Assembly: GCF_029223545.1 (NCBI RefSeq)
Contig: NZ_CP097870.1
Coordinates: 1,240,001-1,304,000, forward strand
Source of the DNA: Thauera sp. GDN1
Lineage (GTDB): Bacteria; Pseudomonadota; Gammaproteobacteria; Burkholderiales; Rhodocyclaceae
DNA length: 64,000 nt
Reading direction: 5' to 3'
Of the stretch, positions 28,303 through 41,948 are shown one piece after another. The translations under genes and the position numbers were made by a program. The notes under the pieces are model-generated. The model was given only the letters and a program-made list of their open reading frames with translations, did no database searches and was not told the origin of the DNA. Position 1 is the stretch's first letter. Each line of letters starts with the position of its first letter.

Positions 28303-29649
28303 TCAGCGGCCGGCGATCTTCATGCGCTCGATCAGCACCGAGCCGCACAGCTTGGCGCCGCGCGGCAGCGCGTCGTTGCCGATCGCGACGATGCTGCGGA
28401 ACATGTCGCGCAGGTTGCCGGCGATGGTGATCTCCTCGACGGCGTGCTTGATCCTGCCCTTTTCGACCCAGAAGCCTGCCGCACCGCGCGAGTAATCGCC
28501 CGTGACGTAATTCACGCCATGGCCGAGCAGCTCGGTGACCAGAAGACCCTTGTCCATGCGCTTGATCAGGCCCGCGAGGTCCGCGTCCCCCGGCTTCACG
28601 ATCAGGTTGTGCGAGCCGCCGGCGTTGCCGGTGGTCTGCATGCCGAGCTTGCGCGCCGAATACGTGGACAGGAAATAGCCCTGGAGCACGCCGTCGGTGA
28701 CCACCTCGCGGTCGCGGGTGACGACGCCGTCGCTGTCGAAGGGGCTGGAGCCGAAGGCCTTCCGGAGGTGAGGGCGCTCGGCGATGCTCACCTCCGGCGA
28801 GAACACCTGCTGGCCGAGACTGTCGAGCAGGAAGCTCGACTTGCGGTACAGCGAGCCGCCGCTGACCGCCTGCACGAAGTTGCCGATCAGCGACACCGCG
28901 AGCGGGGCCTCGAAGATCACCGGCACCTCGCAGGTGCGGATCTTCTTTGCGCCGAGCCGTGCCAGTGCGCGCTCGCCGGCGAGGCGGCCGATTTCCTCCG
29001 GCGCCATCAGCTCCGCAGGGTCGCGCCGCGAGTCGTACCAGAACTCGCGCTGCATGCCCTCGTCCTCGCCGGCGATCACCGAGCACGACAGGCCGTGGCG
29101 GGTGGTCGCGTAGCCGCCGATGAAGCCGTGGCTGTTGGCGGACACGAAGTGCGACTGCTGGATCGAGGTGTTGGCGCCCTCGGAGTTCGTGATCTTCGGG
29201 CTCACCGCGAAGGCGGCGTCCTCGCAGCGGCGGGCGAGCTCGATCGCCTGCGCGACGTCGATGTTCCAGGGATGGAAGAGGTCGAGCTCGGGCATGTCCT
29301 TCGCCTTCGCCATCAGCGCGGCGTCGGCCAGGCCGGCGCAGGGATCGGGCGCGGTGAAGCGGGCGATGGACAGCGCCGCATCCACGGTCGCCTTCAGCGC
29401 CTTCTTCGAGAAGTCCGACGTGCTCGCGTAGCCGCGCTGCTGGCCGACATAGACGGTGACACCCACGCCCTTGTCGCGGTTGTACTCGATGGTGTCCACC
29501 TCGCCCTTGCGCACCGCGACCGACTGGCCGAAGCCTTCGGAGACGTCGGTCTCGCAGGCGGAGGCGCCGTGCTTCTTCGCGTGCTTGAGGATGTCGGTGG
29601 CGATTTCGGCGAGATGCGCCTGGGAGAACGAAAAGCCTTGGCTGGACAT
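28303..29649 (-). CDS. pmbA: Metalloprotease PmbA (TldE)
   Basis: A 448-residue PmbA/TldE-family protein, partner of TldD in a cytosolic heterodimeric metalloprotease that matures peptides such as microcins and degrades unfolded peptides; PmbA itself lacks the zinc site, which TldD supplies. Conserved parts are VRKGEVDTIEYNRDKGVGVTVYVG, SSFLLDSLGQQVFS and LLVTELLGHGVNYVTGDYSRGAAG. ATG at 29649 gives the E. coli length. tldD is not in the window. Divergent from yjgA. Confidence 0.93.
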   Translation of the reverse strand: MSSQGFSFSQAHLAEIATDILKHAKKHGASACETDVSEGFGQSVAVRKGEVDTIEYNRDKGVGVTVYVGQQRGYASTSDFSKKALKATVDAALSIARFTAPDPCAGLADAALMAKAKDMPELDLFHPWNIDVAQAIELARRCEDAAFAVSPKITNSEGANTSIQQSHFVSANSHGFIGGYATTRHGLSCSVIAGEDEGMQREFWYDSRRDPAELMAPEEIGRLAGERALARLGAKKIRTCEVPVIFEAPLAVSLIGNFVQAVSGGSLYRKSSFLLDSLGQQVFSPEVSIAERPHLRKAFGSSPFDSDGVVTRDREVVTDGVLQGYFLSTYSARKLGMQTTGNAGGSHNLIVKPGDADLAGLIKRMDKGLLVTELLGHGVNYVTGDYSRGAAGFWVEKGRIKHAVEEITIAGNLRDMFRSIVAIGNDALPRGAKLCGSVLIERMKIAGR

Positions 29650-29674
29650 GGGCGGGGCGGATGCGTGCAAAGGC

Positions 29675-29680
29675 TATAAT
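29675..29680 (+). promoter_or_regulatory. -10 element of yjgA
   Basis: A perfect TATAAT on the plus strand, 33 bases before the yjgA ATG and inside the 64-base divergent spacer with pmbA. No good -35. Confidence 0.5.
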
Positions 29681-29713
29681 CTTAACCCGATCAAGCCAGA
29701 CCCCCCGCACGCA

Positions 29714-30301
29714 ATGCGCCCAGATTCGCGCCGTCACGGCCATTCCGCCCCCGAAGACGAGGACGACTTCCTCGAGCCGCCGAGCAAGAGCAGCCGCAAG
29801 CGCGACATGCAGGCGCTGCAGGATCTCGGCGAGCAGCTCGTCGCCCTGTCGCCCGAGCGCCTGAAGAAGGTGCCGCTGCCCGATGCGCTCTACGAGGCGA
29901 TTCGCGCCGCGCAGGGCTTCAAGATGGAAGCCCGCCGCCGTCAGCTCCAGTACGTAGGCAAGCTGATGCGCAAGGTCGACCCGGCGCCGATCCAGGCCCA
30001 GCTCGAGATCTTCGCCGGCAACTCCGCTGCCGAGATCGCGAAGATGCACCGCCTCGAGCGCCTGCGCGAGCAGCTGCTCGAGGATGAGCAGACCATCGGC
30101 ACCATTGCCGAGGCCTGGCCCGGTGCCGACCTGCAATACCTGCGCACGCTGCGTCGCAACGCGCTCAAGGAGCGCGAGGCCGCCAGGCCGCCGAAGTCCT
30201 TCCGCGAGATCTTCCGTGTGCTGCGCGAGCTGCAGGACGCGCAGGATGCCGCCGAGGAAGCTGCCGCCGCCGACGATGGCGAGGAGCGCGCCCAGGAGTG
30301 A
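29714..30301 (+). CDS. yjgA: Ribosome-associated protein YjgA (DUF615)
   Basis: A 195-residue, strongly helical and charged protein of the DUF615 family. SSRKRDMQALQDLGEQLVALSPERLKKVPL and KMEARRRQLQYVGKLMRK are the family's conserved segments. Family members associate with late 50S ribosomal precursors. The pmbA-yjgA divergent pair and mog downstream is the usual arrangement in betaproteobacteria. Confidence 0.92.
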   Translation: MRPDSRRHGHSAPEDEDDFLEPPSKSSRKRDMQALQDLGEQLVALSPERLKKVPLPDALYEAIRAAQGFKMEARRRQLQYVGKLMRKVDPAPIQAQLEIFAGNSAAEIAKMHRLERLREQLLEDEQTIGTIAEAWPGADLQYLRTLRRNALKEREAARPPKSFREIFRVLRELQDAQDAAEEAAAADDGEERAQE

Positions 30302-30401
30302 GGTGCGGGCCCCCGCCGGGAACGCGAGCCGCGTCGGCGCTTCCGTGCCTGCGTCCGCGCCGCAGCGCCCACCGACTCAACCCGAACAGAGAGCGAACCC
30401 C

Positions 30402-30992
30402 ATGAGCGAACACATCCGCATCGGCCTGGTATCGATCAGCGACCGTGCCTCCGACGGCACCTACGAAGACCAGGGCATCCCCGCCCTTCAGGACTGGCTC
30501 GGCAGGGCGCTGAGTTCGCCGTGGACCGCCGAGACGCGGCTGATCCCCGACGAGCGCCCGTTGATCGAGCGCACCCTCGTCGACCTGGCCGACACCGCCG
30601 GCTGCAACCTGGTGCTGACCACCGGCGGCACCGGTCCGGCGGTGCGCGACGTCACGCCCGAGGCCACGCTCGCCGTCGGCGACAAGGAGATGCCCGGCTT
30701 CGGCGAGGAGATGCGCCGCATCAGCCTCAACTTCGTGCCCACCGCGATCCTGTCGCGCCAGGTCGCGGTGATCCGCGGCAAGTGCCTGATCATCAATCTC
30801 CCCGGCCAGCCCAAGTCGATCCGCGAGACCCTCGAGGGCGTGCGCGATGCCGACGGCAAGGTGCGCCACCTCGGCATCTTCGCCGCGGTGCCCTACTGCA
30901 TCGACCTCATCGGCGGCCCCTACATCGAGACCGAGGACGCGGTGATCAAGGCCTTCCGGCCGAAGCACGCCATCCGGCCCAGGCAGGGCTGA
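30402..30992 (+). CDS. mog: Molybdopterin adenylyltransferase
   Basis: A 196-residue MogA/MoaB-type enzyme that adenylates molybdopterin, the step before MoeA (1101-2351). It has ISDRASDGTYEDQG, the nucleotide-binding LTTGGTGPAVRDVTPEA (GGTGP at 75-79) and INLPGQPKSIRETL. It follows yjgA by 100 bases and is followed by a methyltransferase gene seven bases after its stop. Confidence 0.93.
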   Translation: MSEHIRIGLVSISDRASDGTYEDQGIPALQDWLGRALSSPWTAETRLIPDERPLIERTLVDLADTAGCNLVLTTGGTGPAVRDVTPEATLAVGDKEMPGFGEEMRRISLNFVPTAILSRQVAVIRGKCLIINLPGQPKSIRETLEGVRDADGKVRHLGIFAAVPYCIDLIGGPYIETEDAVIKAFRPKHAIRPRQG

Positions 30993-30998
30993 GCAGCG

Positions 30999-32309
30999 GT
31001 GAACGAGTCCACCGCCCGCGCCGCGCACGGCGCCGCTGTCCCGAAGCCGCAGACCCGCTCGCTCCCGCAGCAGACGAGCGCCGAGACGGGCCCGCCGCAA
31101 CTGGCGTGGGAGGAGGCTGCGGGTGCCGACGGCACGCTGACCACCCGTAGCGCCCGCTGGCGCTCGGAAAGCGGCCAGGCGCCGCCGCGCCGGGTGGTGG
31201 CCGCCGACGACACGATGAAGGCCGACACCGCGTGGCGGCTGGCCTGCGAAGGCACCGCCCTGCTGTGGCGCGGCGACTACCACAATGCCCGCCAGCTCCT
31301 GCAGGCGATGGCGCGCCGCGCCGACGGCCGTCCGCGGCGCAAGCCGGGCAAGGCGCCCGCGTCCGCCGCCGAGGCCTTCCACCTGCATCGCATGGCGCAG
31401 GCGCAGCGCGCGCGCACCCTCGGCATGCTCCTGATCCCCTTCGAGGCTGGCGCGCACATCCCGTTGCGACGCGCACCCGCGGTGGCGGAGGTGATCGCAG
31501 AGGCTGTCGACACCACGCCGGACGCGGATCTGGCCGACGCCCCGTTCGTGATGTCGCTGCGCGAGCTGCTCGGCCTGATCGGCGCGCACGAGTGGCGGCG
31601 AAAGGGCGTGCTGGTGCCGGCGCTCGGCGATCGCATCCATCCCTGGTACGGCGTGTATTCGCCCATCCGCGGCGAATATCTCGACCTGATCGCGCGCGTT
31701 CCGCTGCCCTCGACCGCGCTGGCCTTCGACATCGGCACCGGCACCGGCGTGATCGCCGCACTGCTCGCGCGCCGCGGGGTGCGCAAGGTGGTGGCGACCG
31801 ATGTGTCGACGCGCGCGCTCGGCTGCGCGCGCGAGAACCTGGAGCGCCTGGGCCTGCTGGCGGGCGCGCATGATCACGCGGTGGCGTCCGCCGGTGGCGG
31901 CGATACCGGATGCGTCGAATTGATGCAGGCCGACCTTTTCCCGCCCGGCCGCGCGCCGCTGGTGGTGTGCAACCCGCCCTGGGTGCCCGCCAAGCCGAGT
32001 TCGGCGATCGAGCATGCGGTCTACGACCCCGACAGCCGCATGCTGCGCGGCTTCCTCGCCGGCCTGGCCGCACATCTGGAGGCGGGCGGCGAGGGCTGGC
32101 TGATCCTGTCGGATCTCGCCGAGCACCTCGGCCTGCGCACGCGGGCGGAGCTGCTCGGCTGGATCGAGTTCGCCGGGCTGAAGGTGGTCGGGCGCGAGGA
32201 CATCCGTCCCCGTCACCCCAAGGCGAGCGATGCGGACGATCCGCTGCACGCCGCGCGCGCGGCGGAAGTCACGTCCTTGTGGCGCCTGGCTATTTCGGCA
32301 CGATCCTGA
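30999..32309 (+). CDS. Class I SAM-dependent methyltransferase with NPPW motif
   Basis: A 436-residue protein. The C-terminal half (about 235-430) is a Rossmann methyltransferase with AFDIGTGTGVIAALLARRG as SAM loop and VCNPPWVPAKPS as motif IV; an NPPW/NPPY motif indicates methylation of an amide or base nitrogen, as in HemK/PrmC or RNA N6 enzymes. The first 70 residues are low-complexity, and 70-230 are a separate helical domain with LRRAPAVAEVIAEA. Start is a GTG at 30999, so tightly behind mog. Its 3' end overlaps msrQ tail to tail by 20 bases. Substrate unknown. Confidence 0.8.
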   Translation: MNESTARAAHGAAVPKPQTRSLPQQTSAETGPPQLAWEEAAGADGTLTTRSARWRSESGQAPPRRVVAADDTMKADTAWRLACEGTALLWRGDYHNARQLLQAMARRADGRPRRKPGKAPASAAEAFHLHRMAQAQRARTLGMLLIPFEAGAHIPLRRAPAVAEVIAEAVDTTPDADLADAPFVMSLRELLGLIGAHEWRRKGVLVPALGDRIHPWYGVYSPIRGEYLDLIARVPLPSTALAFDIGTGTGVIAALLARRGVRKVVATDVSTRALGCARENLERLGLLAGAHDHAVASAGGGDTGCVELMQADLFPPGRAPLVVCNPPWVPAKPSSAIEHAVYDPDSRMLRGFLAGLAAHLEAGGEGWLILSDLAEHLGLRTRAELLGWIEFAGLKVVGREDIRPRHPKASDADDPLHAARAAEVTSLWRLAISARS

Positions 32310-32970
32310 TCACCGGCCGCTGCAGGTGCTTCGCCGGCGGCGGCACCGACAGCTGCCGGCGGCGCTCGAGCTCGCGCCACCAGGCACGTGCGCCCAGCAG
32401 CATGGCGAGGATCAGCGCGTAGATCGCCGGCTCGAGCACGTCGGCCTTCACCAGCCACCAGTAATGCACCACCGCCAGGATCGCGATGCCGTACACCGAG
32501 CGGTGCAGTGCTTGCCACTGGCGCCCGCCGAGGCGGCGGATCGCGAAGCTGTTCGAGGTCGCCGCGAGCGGAATCAGCAGCACGAAGGCGGCGAAGCCGA
32601 CGGTGATGAAGGGGCGGTCGAGGATGTCGAGCGCGATCGCGCGCCAGTCGAAGAACTGGTCCAGCCACAGATAGGTCGCGAAATGCGCCGCGGCATAGGC
32701 GAAGGCGAACAGGCCCAGCATGCGGCGCAGGCGCAGCAGCCAGTGCAGTCCGCTCAGCCTGCGCAGCGGCGTGACCGCGAGCGTGATCAGCAGGAAGCGC
32801 AGCGTCCATTCACCGCTGGCGCGGGTGATGGTCTCGATCGGATTGGCGCCGAGCGCATCCGCCCGCCAGCCAAGCGCGAGGTCCGCGGCCGGCAGCAGGC
32901 AGAGGATGAAGACGATCGCCTTGATCGCGGAGATCGTGGCGGCGGACGGAGTTTTCAGGGAGAGGCTCAT
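32290..32970 (-). CDS. msrQ: Haem-binding membrane subunit MsrQ of the periplasmic methionine sulfoxide reductase
   Basis: A 226-residue membrane protein with about six helices and conserved haem-ligand histidines in FAYAAAHFATYLWLD, WQALHRSVYGI and LAVVHYWWLV. It passes electrons from the quinone pool to MsrP. It starts 49 bases after msrP on the same strand. The stop-side 20 bases overlap the end of the facing methyltransferase gene. Confidence 0.93.
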   Translation of the reverse strand: MSLSLKTPSAATISAIKAIVFILCLLPAADLALGWRADALGANPIETITRASGEWTLRFLLITLAVTPLRRLSGLHWLLRLRRMLGLFAFAYAAAHFATYLWLDQFFDWRAIALDILDRPFITVGFAAFVLLIPLAATSNSFAIRRLGGRQWQALHRSVYGIAILAVVHYWWLVKADVLEPAIYALILAMLLGARAWWRELERRRQLSVPPPAKHLQRPVIRIVPK

Positions 32971-33019
32971 CTGCGGGCGTGTGAAAGGGGCGGGTCTCGG
33001 TGCGCGCCGTTCGCGCGCT

Positions 33020-33958
<939 letters not shown>

Positions 33959-34096
33959 GGTGCGGTGGAACTCGGTGCAGGGGACGGCGGCTGCCGTCGC
34001 GGGTGGGAGGGTGTACGTACAGACGTCGGGAACGCCGATCGGTTCAGTCCAGGGTGGTCATCAAGTCCGAGCCGCCCGGGCCGGAACCCTTTCCGC

Positions 34097-34102
34097 TAGA
34101 AT
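34097..34102 (+). promoter_or_regulatory. -10 candidate for the DAHP synthase gene
   Basis: TAGAAT (CCGCTAGAATCG) on the plus strand, 39 bases before the ATG. The 183-base spacer from msrP otherwise shows a small GTACGTAC palindrome (34015-34022) and no leader peptide that I could support. Confidence 0.4.
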
Positions 34103-34141
34103 CGTCCTTCCACGCAACGCATCGACCAAGAGTTCCCTCGC

Positions 34142-35224
<1,083 letters not shown>

Positions 35225-35249
35225 CCCGCCGCTTGACCGCCTTGCGAGA

Positions 35250-35274
35250 GGGCCTGCCGCGAGCAGGCCCTTTT
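35250..35274 (+). terminator. Terminator after aroG
   Basis: GGGCCTGC (35250-35257) pairs with GCAGGCCC (35263-35270), five-base loop, followed by TTTT. It lies 26 bases after the stop codon. Confidence 0.85.
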
Positions 35275-35311
35275 CGCGCCAGGGACCGGTGACCGAGCAC
35301 TGGCGGGCAGC

Positions 35312-36418
35312 ATGAACGCGCCCATGCGCAAGATCATCCACTGCGACTGCGACTGCTTCTACGCGTCGGTCGAGATGCGCGACGACCCGACGCTGCGCGG
35401 GCGGCCGCTCGCGGTGGGCGGGCGTGCCGAGACGCGCGGCGTCATCGCCACCTGCAACTACGAGGCGCGCGCCTTCGGCGTGCATTCGGCGATGCCGACC
35501 GCGCGAGCGCTGCAGCTGTGCCCGCAGCTCATCCTGCTGCCGCCGGACTTCGAGCGCTACCGCGAGGCCTCGCGGCGCATCCTCGCCATCTACCGCGACT
35601 ACACGGCGCTGGTCGAGCCGTTGTCGCTCGACGAGGCCTATCTCGACGTGACCGGCGTCGACCGCTGCCGCGGCTCGGCCTCGCTGATGGCGCAGGAGAT
35701 CCGCGACCGCATCCGCGCCGAGGTGGGCATCACCGCCTCGGCCGGGATCGCGCCCAACAAGTTCATCGCCAAGGTGGCGAGCGACTGGAACAAGCCCGAC
35801 GGCCAGTTCGTGGTCCGCCCGCAGGACGTCGACGCCTTCGTCGCCGCGCTGCCGGTCAAGAAGATCTTCGGCGTCGGCAAGGTCACCGCGGGCAAGCTCA
35901 ACCGGCTCGGCGTGAACACCTGTGGCGACCTGCGCGCCTGGAACGTGGCCGATCTCGCCCGCGAGTTCGGCAGCTTCGGTGCCAGCCTGCATCGCCTGTG
36001 CCGCGGCATCGACGAGCGCCCGGTGCAACCCGACCGCGTGCGCAAGTCGCTGTCGGTGGAGACGACCTACACGCCGGACCTGCTCGACCTCGAGGCCTGT
36101 CGTGCGGCGCTGGGTGCGCTGCTGGAGGATTTCCACCGCCGCTTCGAACGCGCGCGCGACCGCCCCCCGGTGCACAAGGCCTTCGTCAAGGTCCGCTTCG
36201 CCGACTTCAGCCGCACCACTGCGGAGTGCGTCAGCACTGCGCCCGACGAGACGGTGTGGATGGCGCTGCTCGCCGAGGCGCACGCGCGCAAGCCCCTGCC
36301 GGTGCGCCTGCTCGGCGTCGGCGTGCGCTTCGCCGAGGAGATGGCCGGCGAGGGGTTGGCGCAGATTTCCCTGTTCGATTCGCCGCCGGCGCACGCGCTG
36401 CCCGGTGCGCACCCCTGA
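35312..36418 (+). CDS. dinB: DNA polymerase IV (Y-family)
   Basis: A 368-residue translesion polymerase. The catalytic acids are in HCDCDCFYASVE near the start and SLDEAYLDVT near residue 107; the helix-hairpin-helix segment is KKIFGVGKVTAGKLNRLGV. A beta-clamp-binding motif QISLFD lies close to the C-terminus. No LexA-type operator is evident upstream. The start ATG at 35312 is followed by another at codon 5. It is followed by the ABC transporter gene after 12 bases. Confidence 0.94.
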   Translation: MNAPMRKIIHCDCDCFYASVEMRDDPTLRGRPLAVGGRAETRGVIATCNYEARAFGVHSAMPTARALQLCPQLILLPPDFERYREASRRILAIYRDYTALVEPLSLDEAYLDVTGVDRCRGSASLMAQEIRDRIRAEVGITASAGIAPNKFIAKVASDWNKPDGQFVVRPQDVDAFVAALPVKKIFGVGKVTAGKLNRLGVNTCGDLRAWNVADLAREFGSFGASLHRLCRGIDERPVQPDRVRKSLSVETTYTPDLLDLEACRAALGALLEDFHRRFERARDRPPVHKAFVKVRFADFSRTTAECVSTAPDETVWMALLAEAHARKPLPVRLLGVGVRFAEEMAGEGLAQISLFDSPPAHALPGAHP

Positions 36419-36430
36419 GACGGAGCCCCG

Positions 36431-38431
36431 ATGTCAGACGCCCCTGCGGTCCAGCCTGCCACCGATACCCCAGTTGCCGCGCCCCCGACGCAGCCCGCGC
36501 CCGAGCGCCCGGTCAGCCTCGGCGCGCTGTACGGCGCACTGTGGCAGCACGCTGCGGGTGCGCGCCACCTGCTGCTGTTCGCCTTCCTGCTGCTGCTGGC
36601 CTCGCAGCTCTTCAAGCTGGCGGTGCCCTGGCTCGCCGGCAACGCGATCAACCTGATCCAGTCCGGCGGGCTGGAGGCGATGAGCGAGGCTGCGCGCTGG
36701 CTGGGGATGGTGTTCGCGGTCATCGTCGCGAGCTGGGTGCTGCACGGCCCGGGCCGGATCCTCGAGCGCAATGCCGCGCTCAAGGTCCGCGAGCGCCTGT
36801 CGGCGCTGCTGGTCGGGCGACTGCTCGCCGCGCCGCTGGCCTGGCACGAGCGCCACCATTCGGGCGAGACCACGCACCGCGTGCAGCAGAGCACCAGCGC
36901 GCTCTACGACTTCGCGCAGAGCCAGTTCATCTACCTGCAGAACACCGTGCGCCTGGTGGGGCCGATCGTCGCGCTGTGGCTGATCTCGCCGCTGGTGGGC
37001 GCGGTGGCGATGGTCGGCTACGGGCTGATCGGGCTGCTGATCACCCGCTTCGACCGCGTGATGATGCGCATCGCGGTGGATGAGAACCGCGCCGAGCGCG
37101 CCTATTCGGCAACACTGGTCGATGTGCTGGGCAACGTGCTGTCGGTGCTCGCGCTGCGCCGGGGGGCGGGCGTCGCGCGCCTGATCGGCGAGCGCCTGCT
37201 GGCGGTGTTCGGGCCGCTGAAGAAGAGCATCGTGCTCAACGAGGCCAAGTGGTGCTCGGTGGACCTGCTCGCCAGCGCGCTGTGGTGCGTGCTGGTCGGG
37301 GTGTATGCGGCGGAAGCCGCCGGCGTGTTCGGCTTCGGCAGCGCCGCGGCAGGAGGCGCTGCGGCCGCTGCGGGCACGATCGCGCTCGGCAAGGTGTTCA
37401 TGGTGTACGAGTATTCGCAGCAGGCAGGCGGGGTGATCACCGCGATCGCCGCGCACTTCCAGTCGCTCGCCCGCCAGCGCGCCAACTACGCCGCGGCCGA
37501 GCCGCTGTTCACCGCCGCCCAGACCGGCGCCGCGCCGTCGCAGTCCGCCGGGGCGGGGGAGGGCGCGCGCTGGCAGACGCTGGCGCTCGAGGGCGTGCGC
37601 TTCGCGCACGGCGACGCGCGCGCGGCCGCGCTGGAACTCGATCGCCTGGAGCTCGTCCGTGGCCGGCGCTATGCGCTGGTCGGCCCGAGCGGCGGCGGCA
37701 AGACCACCTTGCTGCGCCTGCTCGCCGGGCTGGATGCGCCTACGGCCGGGCGCCTGCTGCTCGATGGCCGGGGCGAGCCCGACATGCCGGGCCGGCTGCG
37801 CACGCTGGCGACCCTGATCCCGCAGCAGGCCGAGATGTTCGACGGCACGCTGGGGGAAAACCTGCTGCTCGGGGAAACGATCGCGGCGGAGCGCGTCGAC
37901 GCCGCGGTGCGTGCGGCCTGCGCCGACAGCGTGGTCGAAGGCCTGCCGGACCGGCTGCAGACGCGGGTGGTGGAAGGCGGAGCCAACTGGTCCGGCGGCC
38001 AGCGCCAGCGCCTGGCGCTCGCGCGCGGCGTGCTCGCCGCCGAGGGCGCGAGCCTGTTGCTGCTCGACGAGCCCACCAGCAGCCTGGATCCGGAGACCGA
38101 GGCGCGGGTGTACCAGCGCCTGTTCGCACATTTCGCCGACGCGGCGCTGGTGTCCTCGGTGCACCGCCTGCACCTGCTCGACCGCTTCGACGAGGTCATC
38201 CTGATGCGCGCCGGGCGGATCGAGGCGGTCGGGCGCGCCTGGGAGCTGGCGCAGACCTCCGCGCTGTTCCGCGAACTGCTCGCGGCGCAGGCGGTGAGCG
38301 GGGAGGAGGGCGACCGTGCGCGGAAACCCGCCGACGAGCTGGCGGCCAGCCAGGCACCGAACCGGGCGGACGATTACCTGGAGCAGGGGGCGCCGGACGG
38401 GCAGAGCGCTCGCGGCACGGATCAGGCTTGA
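36431..38431 (+). CDS. ABC half-transporter (fused membrane and ATPase domains)
   Basis: A 666-residue exporter-type protein. After a Pro-rich N-terminus, six membrane helices span about residues 45-330, with the family's SALYDFAQSQFIYLQNTVRL coupling region. The nucleotide-binding domain has Walker A GPSGGGKTTLL (from 418), signature SGGQRQRLALARG (from 521), Walker B LLLLDE (542-547) and an H-loop in SSVHRLH. It would work as a homodimer. The Gly/Ala insert near 300 and the 40-residue charged tail are not part of the core. Substrate unknown; dinB is only a neighbour. Confidence 0.88.
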   Translation: MSDAPAVQPATDTPVAAPPTQPAPERPVSLGALYGALWQHAAGARHLLLFAFLLLLASQLFKLAVPWLAGNAINLIQSGGLEAMSEAARWLGMVFAVIVASWVLHGPGRILERNAALKVRERLSALLVGRLLAAPLAWHERHHSGETTHRVQQSTSALYDFAQSQFIYLQNTVRLVGPIVALWLISPLVGAVAMVGYGLIGLLITRFDRVMMRIAVDENRAERAYSATLVDVLGNVLSVLALRRGAGVARLIGERLLAVFGPLKKSIVLNEAKWCSVDLLASALWCVLVGVYAAEAAGVFGFGSAAAGGAAAAAGTIALGKVFMVYEYSQQAGGVITAIAAHFQSLARQRANYAAAEPLFTAAQTGAAPSQSAGAGEGARWQTLALEGVRFAHGDARAAALELDRLELVRGRRYALVGPSGGGKTTLLRLLAGLDAPTAGRLLLDGRGEPDMPGRLRTLATLIPQQAEMFDGTLGENLLLGETIAAERVDAAVRAACADSVVEGLPDRLQTRVVEGGANWSGGQRQRLALARGVLAAEGASLLLLDEPTSSLDPETEARVYQRLFAHFADAALVSSVHRLHLLDRFDEVILMRAGRIEAVGRAWELAQTSALFRELLAAQAVSGEEGDRARKPADELAASQAPNRADDYLEQGAPDGQSARGTDQA

Positions 38432-38474
38432 GGCCGCCAGCCCCGCGCTGCGCAGGGCCGGACGGCGGTGGCGA

Positions 38475-39026
38475 TCAGGCGTTCTTGCGCTTCTGCCACA
38501 GCACGTCGCCGCGCCCGCCGGCGCGGTTGAGTACGCGGCCGAGCACGAACAGCAGGTCGGACAGGCGGTTGAGGTACTGGCGCGGGGCGTCGTTCACCGC
38601 CTCTTCCAGCGCCAGCGCGACCAGCGCGCGCTCGGCGCGGCGGCACACGGTGCGGGCATGGTGGGCGTAGGCGGCGGCGCGGGTGCCGCCGGGCAGGATG
38701 AAGTCCTTCAGCGGCTCGAGATCCTCGTTGAAGCGGTCGAGTTCCTCTTCCAGATGCGTGACCTGCTTGCCGGTGATCATGCTCATGCCGGGGATGCACA
38801 CCTCGCCGCCGAGATCGAACAGGTCGTGCTGCACGTTGGTCAGCAGCGTACGCACATCCTCGGGCAGTTCCTCGCACAGCAGCAGGCCGATGATGGCGTT
38901 GGTCTCGTCGACCTCGCCCAGGGCGTGGATGCGCAGGCTGTTCTTGGAGACGCGCTTGCCGTCGCCCAGGCCGGTGGTGCCGGCGTCGCCGGTGCGGGTG
39001 TAGATCTTGGAGAGGCGATTACCCAT
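38475..39026 (-). CDS. Cob(I)yrinic acid a,c-diamide adenosyltransferase, PduO type
   Basis: A 183-residue enzyme that transfers adenosyl from ATP to cobalamin. The ATP-binding N-terminus reads YTRTGDAGTTGLGDGKRVSK, and the second conserved block FILPGGTRAAAYAHHARTVCRRAERALV holds the catalytic arginine. The form is PduO (trimeric), unlike CobA/BtuR. It supplies adenosylcobalamin to mutases or ribonucleotide reductase; no such gene adjoins it. Divergent from alaS. Confidence 0.93.
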   Translation of the reverse strand: MGNRLSKIYTRTGDAGTTGLGDGKRVSKNSLRIHALGEVDETNAIIGLLLCEELPEDVRTLLTNVQHDLFDLGGEVCIPGMSMITGKQVTHLEEELDRFNEDLEPLKDFILPGGTRAAAYAHHARTVCRRAERALVALALEEAVNDAPRQYLNRLSDLLFVLGRVLNRAGGRGDVLWQKRKNA

Positions 39027-39065
39027 GGTGTGCTCGTGTCCCGTGGTTGGTTGACGTTCGCGTCA

Positions 39066-39071
39066 ATTATA
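39066..39071 (-). promoter_or_regulatory. -10 element of the adenosyltransferase gene
   Basis: A perfect TATAAT on the minus strand, 40 bases before the start codon, in the 154-base divergent spacer shared with alaS. No cobalamin riboswitch box was found in the leader. Confidence 0.45.
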
Positions 39072-39101
39072 GGCGAAGGCCGGTGCACCGCGGCGCGCCA
39101 A

Positions 39102-39128
39102 TTGGTGCGCTTAAGCTCATGATAAACT
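39102..39128 (+). promoter_or_regulatory. Candidate alaS promoter
   Basis: TTGGTG (39102-39107), then 15 bases, then TAAACT (39123-39128) with an upstream TG that makes it an extended -10. About 52 bases before the alaS ATG. Confidence 0.4.
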
Positions 39129-39180
39129 TGCGCATTCGCCTGCAGCCCGGGCATATCGTCCAGAAAACACGCAAACTTCC

Positions 39181-41802
<2,622 letters not shown>

Positions 41803-41822
41803 GCGTTTTGCTTTGAGCACAG

Positions 41823-41847
41823 CCCCACGACACTCGCTGTCGTGGGG
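41823..41847. repeat. Hairpin after alaS
   Basis: CCCCACGACA (41823-41832) is perfectly complemented by TGTCGTGGGG (41838-41847) with a five-base loop. No T-run follows, so it is at best a weak terminator; it marks the left edge of the AT-richer Mrr region. Confidence 0.55.
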
Positions 41848-41948
41848 GAGCTGCGATCGAATTGAGCTATGCCTTTTTCAGGCCAAGCGGGCACTCCGTG
41901 GGGCACCCGAGCGGGCTTGCTCATGCCAGCCCCAACACCAAATTGCCA

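Noticed and set aside
35275..35311. SOS box upstream of dinB
   Set aside because: No CTGT-N8-ACAG type sequence is visible between the aroG terminator and the dinB start.
39027..39180. Cobalamin riboswitch upstream of the adenosyltransferase
   Set aside because: The leader is only about 30 bases beyond the likely start and lacks the conserved B12-box sequence.
41862..41948. Earlier start for the Mrr gene
   Set aside because: The 29 additional residues are low-complexity and have no counterpart in the Mrr N-terminal domain, which starts after 41949.
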